A stretch of 64,000 nt of DNA from Salvia splendens (lineage: Eukaryota; Streptophyta; Magnoliopsida; Lamiales; Lamiaceae). A program made the translations under genes and the position numbers. Of this stretch, positions 48,857 through 58,000 are shown piece by piece. Position 1 is the stretch's first letter, and each line of letters starts with the position of its first letter. The notes beneath the pieces are model-generated. The model was not told where the DNA came from and searched no databases. It saw nothing but the letters and a program-made list of their open reading frames with translations. The stretch covers positions 14,079,578 through 14,143,577 of the forward strand of contig NC_056035.1 in NCBI RefSeq assembly GCF_004379255.2. Reading direction: 5' to 3'.

Positions 48857-50005
48857 CTAATCATCCTCCGGAGGCGGTCGAGGTTGAGGGGGAGTCGGAA
48901 GGCCAAGTTGTGCTGCCATATACACAATTCCATTCCACCAGGCCGTGAATTGGGCGTACGAGAAGCGGGAAGTGTCCGCCATTGTGGCGGTCATGTACGC
49001 TACCATAAGTGTGTCCGAGCCTCCCCGCGAGCCCGATCCCGAGGCCGGTTGGCTTGATTCACCTCGGCCCTTCCTTGCTCTAGCCGCTTTCGCCGCCTTC
49101 GTCCCTTGCGGCCGACGGCGCCCACTCGCGGATCCTCCAGCATCGCCGACCGTACCCGCAAACTCCTGGGATTCAGCCTCAGGTTGGCTGAGGCCCTCAG
49201 CGGTGTCACCACCAGACGAGTATTGGCCACTCGCCGTATGCTTCGTGCGCTTCGAGGTTAAGCCCGAGCTGGAGCGAAAACCGCCAGCCCACCGTTCCTC
49301 GTCCTTGACGGCCTGCCAAACATCAACAAATCTGAATTGATGACGTTCGTCCTGGTAGTAGGCGCGCAAAGCGGACGTCAAAATATCGGTTGCCGTTGTG
49401 CCGCTTTGGTAGCGCGCCTCTTCGGCCGAGTAGATGCCGCAGAATTTTTTGACCTGTCGGTCGACTCGGTCAAAGTGAGAGCGGAGCATTTTAAATTTGC
49501 GCTTGCGGGAGCCTTTCGGCTTTATCTGGTGGTAGACCTCGCAGACCTTTTCCCAGAAACACTTCTGAGATTGTTGATTCCCGACGATGGGATCGTACGA
49601 GACAGTGATCCAGGCTTTGTACACCGCCAGCGTTTCGAGGTTGTTGTACGGATGCCGGCCTAGATCCTCTTCTTACTCTTCCTCCTCGTCCTCGCCCGCC
49701 TGGGGTTGTACACCGCCTCGGCCACCTCCACTGCCTCGGCCTACTCCCGGCGTGGGATCAACGGGAAAATCCTCCCGGATCTAGGATAATCCCTGCGAAT
49801 ACCGCGGGGCGGAGGGACGGACATATGCATCAAGGTCAAAATTGGGTGGTTGGTACCCCCCTGGCGTCGCCGAACCCCGGGTCCCCGGCGTTGACGAACC
49901 GGAACCGCCCAATGTGTTTATCATGGTCTCCCAATCGCCGAACGCGTTGAGATCCCACCCGCCGGAGCCGGAACCGCCGTAGTTGTTGTCGCCGTCGCCG
50001 GACAT
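48857..50005 (-). pseudogene. Harbinger-associated NAM-like ORF1 protein
   Basis: Minus-strand single frame from ATG 50005 (MSGDGDNNYGGSGSGGWDL) to a stop at 48857, about 383 codons, broken by TAG at 49782-49790 (after YSQGLS) and TAA in an acidic run near 49673. The centre has the trihelix/NAM-associated pattern FWEKVCEVYHQIKPKGSRKR and FCGIYSAEEARYQSG, then a Gly/Ser-rich linker and FTAWWNGIVYMAAQLG. Proteins of this type are often annotated as glutathione S-transferase T3-like or NAM-associated, but they belong to transposons. A DNA-binding role beside a separate transposase is the family expectation. Confidence 0.75.
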
Positions 50006-50257
50006 CTTGAGTTGTTATATGAAAATTTGAGAGAAAATTTAGATGATTGGAAGAATAGATGTGTGTGAAATGAGGATGAGTTTAGGAGTATTTATAGAGT
50101 AAAAAAATTAATTAAAAATTAAAAAAATTAAAAAAAAACAAAAAAACGGTATTATTACCGTTACAATTTTTTTCTTTTATTTTTTATTTTATTTTTTATT
50201 TTATTTTTTTTTTAAATTCGAATTTTAAAAAAAATATTTATTGCGTCAGCACGTGAC

Positions 50258-50289
50258 GACGCCCACTCGCGGGCCGGCGAGTGGGCGTC
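50258..50289. repeat. perfect GC-rich palindrome at the Harbinger right end
   Basis: GACGCCCACTCGC (50258-50270) pairs exactly with GCGAGTGGGCGTC (50277-50289) around a 6-nt loop. It is probably part of the subterminal repeats that bind the element proteins; this function is inferred. Confidence 0.8.
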
Positions 50290-50478
50290 ACGCACGACGC
50301 TGGGTCGCGCCACGTCGCTTAGGCGCGTGGCGAGACAGCCCGTCTCGTGGCTCGACGGGACGCGACGCGAGACGAGACGCGGGACGGGATGGCGAGTTGC
50401 AACGCGTCGCGCTGGGGTCTCGTCTCTCCGGGACGGGACGCGAGACGCCGGCGAGACGCGTAGTGGATGGTCTTACTA

Positions 50479-50729
50479 CTCCCTCCGTCCCCGATTAAAA
50501 GTCACACTTTAACCGGGCACGAATTTTAAGAAATGTAAAGAAAAGTTGGTTGAAAAAGTTAGTGGAATATGAGACCCACTTTTTATATTGGTTTTATAAT
50601 AAAATGTGAGTAAAGTGAGTTAGTGGACTGTGGAACCTACTTATCATTTATGGTAAATATGAAGTGTGACTCTTAATTGGGGACGGACCGAAATGAAAAA
50701 GTGTGACTCTTAATCGGGGACGGAGGGAG
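50479..50729. mobile_element. Stowaway MITE (Tc1/mariner type)
   Basis: Inverted repeats of about 32 bp (CTCCCTCCGTCCCCGATTAA at one end, its near-perfect complement at the other) with flanking TA dinucleotides (50477-50478 and 50730-50731). It is 251 bp long with no ORF and sits only 6 bp from the end of the Harbinger element. Confidence 0.92.
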
Positions 50730-50778
50730 TATCATTTAGGGTCTTAGGAGCTAGTATTTTTCATTTTTGGAAGTGTTA

Positions 50779-51173
50779 GAGCATCCACTGTGGGACGGAT
50801 ATCATGACAGACTTCCCAAAACACCTCCTGCCAAGTTATAAGAACATCCCAACGGATATCCACAATAATAAAAATTCACAAATTCACCAAATTAAAAAAT
50901 TTACGGAATTAAAATTTCGACACGAATACGGACGGGGAAAGTTCAACGAGCCGTATATATAGAGTTTTTATTTTAAAAAATTAAAAAACGGGACGTACTT
51001 CGGGAACTCGCAATGGCGGACGTCACAACGAACGTCGCCGGAAATCCGCGTAACTCTGGTGTCCGCAAGCGACGTCTGCATCCGCCGGTCGTTCGCCTAA
51101 TGGCGGACATCCCGTGCGGACTTCTGGCACGTCGGTCCGACGTCCGCCAAGACGCCCGCCGCTGTGGATGCTC
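50779..51173. mobile_element. Harbinger-type MITE with GGACGTC repeats
   Basis: The 395-bp element has ends GAGCATCCACTGTGGG and, inverted, GAGCATCCACAGCGGC. It is flanked by TTA at 50776-50778 and 51174-51176. The right half is built from GCGGACGTC/GTCCGC-like words, which distinguishes it from its neighbours. Confidence 0.85.
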
Positions 51174-51320
51174 TTATAAACAATGTTTTTACGATATTGT
51201 TTGATTATTAAATTAGATTATTATGTTAAAAGGACAAAAATGCCCTTATTAATAAATGCATATCTAAATGTTACTACTAGTATTATGTATTCTATACTCC
51301 CTCTAGTTTATATAGTGTTA
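51046..51320 (+). repeat. segment duplicated at 53957-54270
   Basis: The right half of the 50779 MITE plus about 150 bp of downstream AT-rich DNA (TTTTTACGATATTGTTTGATT, TTACTACTAGTATTATGTAT) reappears at 53957-54270 with modest divergence. The duplication therefore includes non-MITE flank, and a direct PPR fragment follows the second copy. Confidence 0.8.
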
Positions 51321-51424
51321 TTTTGTGAGTTAACGAAGAGAGAGTAAAGTAAGAAAGATGAAAAAGTAGAGAGTCGGTTGTTTCCATTTCAGGAAATGTT
51401 TCATTTTTAGTGGGACAGAAAGAG
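51297..51424. mobile_element. short degenerate Stowaway MITE
   Basis: CTCCCTCTAG at the left and the complement of TGGGACAGAAAGAG at the right, flanked by TA on both sides. It is 128 bp and internally deleted relative to its family. Confidence 0.5.
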
Positions 51425-51641
51425 TAATTAATATTAGTTTAATGTTAAATTGTTATATTAATGTTTAATTTATGTTAATAATCATATGGTTAACAAAATT
51501 AATAGCATAAAACTAAAATTCTATGTAATAGCAACTATTTTTGAGGATCAAGAATAATGGCAAATGAAATTATTTTTTTTGGACGTCAAGAAAAAACTGT
51601 TTCATTTTAAAAATGAAAACTTGTAATTTAATTTACATCGT

Positions 51642-52355
51642 GAGCATCCACAATAGCAATAGCCCAGCCAATGCCTAGCCACTGCCACATCATCAGCACT
51701 AAAAATTCTCCTGCCACATCATCTGGACAAGCAAATAGCTCAGTCATAGCCTAACCACATCACTAATAACAATTATATAATTTAATTTGCAATCATACCA
51801 ACATGCGGAATTTAATTTACGAGACAAATACGGGAAAATTGAATAATACTATTAAAATTTAAAAAGTACAATAATTTAAAAAAAGTACATTAATTATAAA
51901 AAAGTATATTAATTAAAAAGTACAATAAAAAAGTACATAAAAAATCACTCCTCGCCTCCGTCGTCGCCACCCTCGTCGGAGGCCATGCACCTCCCAAGGA
52001 GCCGGGGGAGTTTGAGACCCAGTCGTCACTGGAGTACCTTCGTAGTTGTTCACCATTTCTCGGTGTTGATCTTGTACAGAAATTAAGATAGAGAGTACTC
52101 GTTAAAACAAGTGGTGCGAATGAAAATGACGTACACAGTGCGTATATATAGTGTTTCAAAAAAAAATTTAAATGTGCTCGCTGATCGCTCGCCGATCCAG
52201 AGGCTGCAATGGCGCCGAGCAGATCGGCGAGCGCCCGGGAATCGGCGTGCGCTCGCCAAAATTCTCACCGATTTGGCGCTCGCCGGTTGCAATGGTTCGG
52301 CGAGCGAACCGGCAAGCGCCAAAAATCGGCGAGCACACTATTGGAGATGCTCTAA
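51642..52355 (-). mobile_element. degenerate Harbinger-type element with GATCGGCGAGCG repeats
   Basis: The left end GAGCATCCACAATAGC and the right end (inverted) GAGCATCTCCAATAG match the family of ends seen elsewhere. The region 52175-52340 is made of GATCGGCGAGCGC-like repeats in both orientations. A minus-strand TATATA followed by a short leader and MVNNYEGTPVTTGSQTPP (ending near 51950) resembles the start of an ORF1 gene. No clear target duplication remains. Confidence 0.55.
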
Positions 52356-52559
52356 TCATTATGAATATTAATAAAAAAATTGTAAACTTAAACAATACAC
52401 CCCTCAAGCCTCAAGCCCGCCCCCAAACAAAAAAAAGAAGTGAATCCTCCGCCGTCTGATTTCCGAATAAACACCGCGCTGCGGACTCGGGTATTTTGAA
52501 TCGATGTTGCGGCGTGATGTGAATTTCGTGTGCGAAAATCAATTCTTTTAGTTTGGAGC

Positions 52560-52760
52560 AATCTGTTCATTTTCTAGCGGTGAAGACGCTCTTTGACGCG
52601 AATGCGTTCCTCAATTCGGGAGTCTGGGCAATGCGAGGAGAGTGTTTGATGAAATGTCTGACAGAAAGGTGATGTGATCGGGCTGTGTGAGGATTTGTGA
52701 CTGTTTAAACTAGGATCACATGCATTCTTTGAACTTGAAGATGAACTATATTACAGCATA
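52560..52760 (+). pseudogene. decayed MEF1-like PPR fragment (copy A)
   Basis: Pieces match the MEF1-like gene at 62818. GTGAAGACGCTCTTTGACGC corresponds to the MKTGFDAHVF region, GTTTGATGAAATGTCTGACA to the FSEMPER region, and CATGCATTCTTTGAACTTGA to MHSLCLK. Stops and internal losses remove any coding potential. It ends just before a non-coding stretch (52752-52813) that also precedes the intact MEF1-like gene, showing that fragment plus gene form a duplicated unit. Confidence 0.7.
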
Positions 52761-52813
52761 ACCTTCACCTTTAAACCCCCAAATTCTACTTTAATACGCC
52801 CAAATCGCCCAAA

Positions 52814-53521
52814 ATGCTTCGCCTTTCACATGAAGAACCATTGTCACAGCCGCCGCCGCTTCCCCAAAAATATCCTCATAATTCACTCAATCAACTCAGT
52901 TTTGAATCAATGCTTATGCGGCTTCTGGAATGTTCCAAGAGGGTTCATAGAAATACAGAGCTGACAAGCTCTGTGGCTGATAGGGTCTTCGAGTTAGGGC
53001 ATGTGAGCCCGGGCCTACACATGCTAGTATCCAATGCTTATGCGGCTTCTGGAATGTTCCAAGAGGCTGCAAGGGCGAGGAAGATGCTCAGAGACCGTGG
53101 GCAGAAGAAGGAGCCGGGTTTGAGCTGGGTGGAGGAAGGGAACAGGGTTCACACATTTGCTGCAAGGGAGAGGAGACACGAGCTTTCATCGGAGATATAT
53201 AGGAAGCTGGAGGAGTTGGAGAAGGACATGGAACAGGCTGGTTATGTGATGGATACAACACATGTGCTGAGAGAAGTTGGTGCAGAGGAGAAAAATGAGA
53301 GCATTAGGTATCACAGCGAGAGATTAGCCATTGTCTTTGCGCTTGTGACCTTCCCACCCGAGAGGCCTATTAGGGTTATGAAGAACTTGCGTGTGTGTGG
53401 TGACTGCCACGTAGCTATAAAGTACATATCCAAGTGCAGCAGAAGGGTCATAATCGTGAGAGACAACAACCGGTTTCATAGGTTTGAGAATGGGGAGTGC
53501 TCTTGTGGCGATTATTGGTGA
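52814..53521 (+). CDS. PPR-less E/E+/DYW deaminase protein derived from MEF1
   Basis: A single-exon 235-aa frame. Residues 1-32 equal the N-terminus of the MEF1-like protein at 62818 (MLRLSHEEPLSQPP). Then, with every PPR motif missing, it jumps to the E, E+ and DYW domains. The PG box (PGLSWVE), the deaminase signature HSE...CGDC and the last residues CGDYW are all intact. The junction (52908-52942) is a 35-bp copy of 53032-53066, read in another frame (LMRLLECSKR versus NAYAASGMFQEA). DYW domains carry out C-to-U editing in organelles when guided by a PPR tract. This one would need a partner, as stand-alone DYW1 does with CRR4. It may equally be a decaying pseudogene with an open frame. Confidence 0.8.
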   Translation: MLRLSHEEPLSQPPPLPQKYPHNSLNQLSFESMLMRLLECSKRVHRNTELTSSVADRVFELGHVSPGLHMLVSNAYAASGMFQEAARARKMLRDRGQKKEPGLSWVEEGNRVHTFAARERRHELSSEIYRKLEELEKDMEQAGYVMDTTHVLREVGAEEKNESIRYHSERLAIVFALVTFPPERPIRVMKNLRVCGDCHVAIKYISKCSRRVIIVRDNNRFHRFENGECSCGDYW

Positions 53522-53956
53522 TTGAGTGGGCAATGTCTTCCTGCTGTAGTGAAGGGCGTAGATGAGAGTTGGAGGGAAGGTGGAAAGGGTTGGTTGAGGA
53601 AAGAAAATGTAGTGCAAGATTTGAGCAACTGAAAATGGATTCAAGTATGAATTGGAGGATTCATTTTCTTTAAACTCTACTCAGAAGGATAGCAGATTAA
53701 GAATGGCAATCAATTTTGAATACATTGAATATCCATGCGTTTTTTTTTTCATTCTTTTGACAAGGTTGAAGATCCATGCATGTATGATCCAAAAGTTAAT
53801 TAAATTAACTGGCATTTAACGTGGGCCGATTATCAGTGATCGGACGGTGGTGAAGCCAAGATTTTGACGAGGACCCAAGCCAATGTTAACAACTAGTACA
53901 TGTATTTTTCGGTGCCAGTAATGCCAGAAGTTATCTTATCATTCTTTCAATAAATA

Positions 53957-54270
53957 TGCGGAACTCCGGTATCCACAAGCGATGTCCGCGTCCGCTGGTC
54001 GCTCGCCTAATGGCGGACGTCCGACACACCGATTCGACGTCCGCGGGAATGCCCACGCGCTGAAGATGCTCTTAAAAACGGTGTTTTTACGATATTGTTT
54101 GATTGTTAAATTAGATTATTATGTTAAAAGGGCAAAAAGTCCCTTACTAATAAATACATGTCTAAATGTTACTACTAGTATTATGTATTATATACTCCCC
54201 AGTCCTAATAAATATGAAATATTTGGTTTTTGGCACGAGATTTTATTTAGTGTTGTTTTGTGAGTTAATG
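53957..54270 (+). repeat. second copy of the 51046-51320 segment
   Basis: Matches 51046-51320 through the GGACGTCCG MITE part and the TACGATATTGTTTGATTGTT flank, ending in a broken Stowaway remnant (ACTCCCCAGTCC). It directly precedes another MEF1-like fragment. Bases 53522-53956 are the 3' region of the DYW gene with no other feature seen. Confidence 0.75.
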
Positions 54271-54445
54271 AAGATAGAGGAGAGTGTGTTTGATGAAATG
54301 TATGACAGAAAGGTGGTGTGATGGAGCGTGATGATATACCGTTGCGTAGAACTTCACAGTTTCGAGTGTGATTGGGCTCTGTGGGGGGTTGTGCCTGTTT
54401 AAACTAGGATCACATGCATTCTTTGAACTTGAAGATGCACTATAT
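54271..54445 (+). pseudogene. decayed MEF1-like PPR fragment (copy B)
   Basis: Contains GTTTGATGAAATGTATGACA, ATGATATACCG, TTTCGAGTGTGATTGG and CATGCATTCTTTGAACTTGA in the same order as the MEF1-like gene (FSEMPER, TMIYGY, FSSVIRVC, MHSLCLK). It parallels copy A at 52637-52750. Frame breaks rule out translation as a PPR protein. Confidence 0.7.
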
Positions 54446-54683
54446 GTTAGAAATGAGAATGAAGATGAGGTTAATCGGATGATGGCATGCAGTGTGAAAC
54501 TCATTGAAGAGCAATGTGGGAATCATGTTGAATGTCGTGCACGAGTGAATAGTCCAGCTCATTGCACACGCGCTGATCTCGCACGAGCCAAGCTCGTTGC
54601 TGTACCAGAAGAGGCAGCTAAAGTTGTGGACCACTTGTGTACCACATGGAGAGATGTGTTGATCAAAGGCTTAAAGAAAAAAG
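54446..54683 (+). pseudogene. unrecognised gene fragment inserted in PPR copy B
   Basis: An open stretch encodes a plausible protein piece (VNRMMACSVKLIEEQCGNH, then LARAKLVAVPEEAAKVVDHL) that I cannot assign. It starts right after CACTATAT (54438-54445). After the copia element it resumes at 59917 and ends before CACTATTT (60136-60143). Copy A has a single AACTATAT at this point. So the fragment (about 457 bp without the copia) looks like an insertion with an 8-bp duplication. Confidence 0.45.
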
Positions 54684-54893
54684 TGTTGGAAGAAAGATCC
54701 TACTCAATCAAGGGACTGATTTCTTGCAATCACTAGAAGATTAGTAATTGATTGTGTAATATTTTCCTTGTATAGGATATTAGATTTAGGGTATTAACCT
54801 TCCTTATTTGTATTTAGCCTATAAGAGGCGTGTAAAGCAGTAGTCTATGGATGAATAAGATGAATTAATCGTCCCAAAAATCCTTTTCTATCA
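54684..54893 (+). repeat. 5' LTR of copia element 3
   Basis: Begins TGTTGGAAGAAAGATCC, ends TTCTATCA, and is followed at once by the primer site. It contains a TATAAGAGG motif that may act as the TATA element. Confidence 0.95.
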
Positions 54894-55009
54894 TGGCTTC
54901 AGAGCAGGCTGTAAACTAGGGCTCAGAATTTCTTTTCATCACTGCCCAATACCAATCTCGGCCAAACAGAAAAATCAGTGAGCAAACCAAATCCAAATCA
55001 ATACCCAAC

Positions 55010-58000
55010 ATGTCAGAAGGCGAGAAACCAACGATAGAATCATCAAACAACAAGATACGAGCAAGTAAGAATGTAACTGTTGCATTCAAACTTAACGGAG
55101 GGAATTACCCACTGTGGTCGCGACTTATGAAAGTTGCGATAGGGAGTAGGGGAGTCTACTCTCATATAACCGGAAAACCAGCCACACCACTGCCGGGGAG
55201 CAAGGAGTACGATGAGTGGGAGGAGACGGATCTAATCGTCTTCTCATGGATCGTGGACAACATCGAGAGCAATCTCATTGCAGATTTTGCTCATCATCAA
55301 TCAGCCAAGGCCATTTGGGACAGCCTAGCAACCACATACGAGAATGAGGTTGATCTCTACCTCGTATACAACCTGGAGGATCAAGTGAACACAATTAGAC
55401 AAGGAAACATGGATCTGGAAACGTATTACCGGAAAATCCACGGAATGTGGATCAATATCGACCGGTGTTAGAGACAACCAGTCGACTGCTGCGAAAAGGG
55501 GATAAACCAATTCAGAGCATATTCAAACACCAAAAGGCTGCTCCGTTTCTTGGCGGGGCTGAACGAGGAACATGAGGGGGTTCGACGAGATATCCTCAAG
55601 GAGGTGTCGCCTCCCCCGGTAGAAACCGCCTACGGGTGGGTTAAAAGAGAGGCGGCCCGACGGCGTCTTGGGCCACCAGATCCCTCAAACACCCCCAATG
55701 GCTACGGTGGAGAATCACAATCGGGAGGCATCGGCCACGGGCTGGCGGCACAGGGGCAACGACAAGGTCACCGGAGCGGGGCCGCACGCCCAACCACCGC
55801 CGCTCACCGCCCGGGAAGCAAACCGGTGAATAAAACTAAACTTTGGTGCTCTCACTGCGGTATGCAAAAGCACACGCGGGAATCGTGCTTCCAATTGCAC
55901 GGATATCCAGAATGGTGGGAGGAGAGGCAGACGGCGAAAGCCAAGATGGCAATCAGAGTCACCGCCGGGAATGAGGCGGCGAAATCTATCTCTGGAAACA
56001 GAGAAGTGGTGTCTGGACGAGGGAAACAGAAGGACGAACCAGAGGCTTCCGGCGGAGGCGGGAGCAGCGGCGGCGCCGTGATCGGCGCTGGCAATTTTGC
56101 CGGCGCAACCTGGAATGGAAAGGGAGGAGGCGGCGCTAACAATGGAGGTAAAGGGTTAGGGATGAACAACCCTAACCCTAATATATTTTCCTATTCTGAA
56201 ATTGCACCCCCCAATTTTGAGATATTACGCCAGATACCTCACCATTTACAAATAAGTCCCCAGATTCATAGTGAGTTACATGATGACCCCAAATTCATAG
56301 ACTATTGTGAAAAGCCCCCTGATTATTTGAGAACTGTGCAAATCGACCCCATCCCACTTAAAAATAGATTTGAGCCCTTGGACCGTATTTCCGCTGCATT
56401 TATTGTAAAGAATGATAATGGGGATAAAAAAGGGGCTTGGATATTCGACTGTGGAGCTACTGACACTATGACTCCTAATAAAGACGATTTTGTTAGTTTT
56501 AGTGATATTACTAAAACCCATATACTGACTGCTAGTGGGGAATTAATGACTGTGGCCGGGGCGGGCACCATTGAAATATCCCCAACCTTGAGATTGTCAA
56601 ATTGTCTTTATGTTACTACTATGTCCCAGAGATTGATGTCTATAAGCCATGTAACGAAAGAGTTGAACTGTACTTTACTGATGCACCCCGACTTCTGTAT
56701 TTTGCAGGATATTCGGACGAGGAAGATACTTGGGCGTGGTACTGAGAGCCAAGGACTCTACTACGTGGATGAGATAGCTCAACAAGGCAGTGTGATACTG
56801 GCTCACGGGTCCACGAAACGGGAGATTTGGCTTTGGCACCAACGACTGGGACACCACTCCCCTGGTTATTTTAGTTTACTTTTTCCTAAACTATCTATTC
56901 CGAAAGACTTTTATTGTGAGACTTGTGTTTTGGCCAAGAGCCACAGACAATCGTTCAAATGTACGAATACTCGTATGGATTCAGTTTTTTCCCTTGTTCA
57001 TGCTGATGTGTGGGGTCCTGCACCTATTATTGGGGGGAACGGCCTTAGATATTTTGTGATTTTTGTAGATGATTGCACTAGGATGACGTGGATATATTTT
57101 TTGAAACACAAGTCTGAGGTAATTGATAAATTCATCCTTTTCTTTAACCTTGTTCAAACCCAGTTCCAGACCACTATAAAAACCCTTCGATCCGACAATG
57201 AGAGGGAATTTGTAAACCAAAGAATGACAGACTTCTTTACCCAAAAAGGCCTAATCCATCAAACCTCGTGTCCTTACACTCCAGAACAAAATGGGGTGGC
57301 AGAAAGGAAGAATAGAACCATCCTTGAAATTACCCGAGCCTTGATGTTTGAATCCAAAGTTCCTACCCATTTCTCGCCCGAAGCCATTGCCACCTCCATC
57401 TACCTCATAAACCGACTCCCCACTAAAATCCTAAACAAAAAAACACCTCTCGATACCCTCTCCAAGCTCACCAAAATACCCGAACACCTTAACCTTGAAC
57501 CTAGGGTATTTGGATGTACTGTTTATGTCCATATCCCAAAACACGAAAGAACAAAACTGTCTCCTTGTGCTACCAAATGCGTATTTGTGGGTTACAGGAT
57601 TAACCAAAAGGGATATAGATGTTATGATCCAACTACAAAGAGGGTAGTGACCACAATAAATTGCAATTTCTTGGAAACTGAGTTCTACTACCATACCCAC
57701 CTTAGTAGTCAGGGGGAGAGTGAGTCAGATAAAACGTTGGACTACCTAAGTTGGTTTGTGTCTGGGCCAAATTTCTCCAACGAGGACTCAACAGAAAAGG
57801 TTAGCACTGCCACCGAGCATGTCCCAACCGCACCAGAGTACTCTCAACCGCGTCCCAGTGTCTCCCCTCAACCGGTATCCGAAGCACCTGAGGTAACTCC
57901 TGATACACCTCACGAAAATACTACTCCCACTGACCATGTTGATACAGAAATTGAAAATGAAGATACAACTCTAGATGAGAGTACAGGCTGCTATGTACTC

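Larger units (their letters stand above)
48511..50472 (-). mobile_element. PIF/Harbinger-type element carrying only an ORF1-like gene
   Basis: The 1962-bp element has short inverted ends G(G/A)CCATCCACT and flanking TTA duplications (48508-48510 and 50473-50475), typical of PIF/Harbinger. It holds an ORF1-type gene (48857-50005, minus) but no DDE transposase. The right end is rich in GACGCG-type GC repeats, while the left end repeats GTCCCTTAA. It lies 133 bp from the start codon of the ARM-repeat gene, in its promoter. Confidence 0.8.

Noticed and set aside
48945..49663. Two plus-strand ORFs of more than 100 codons
   Set aside because: They are antisense shadows of the Harbinger ORF1 coding region; GC-rich DNA keeps other frames open.
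49782..49790. Idea that the TAG in the Harbinger ORF1 is an intron or readthrough site
   Set aside because: No splice signals surround it and a second stop follows in the same frame, so simple decay is the better reading.
55852..56169. Proline-rich minus-strand ORF
   Set aside because: It is the complement of the Gly-rich linker in gag of copia element 3.
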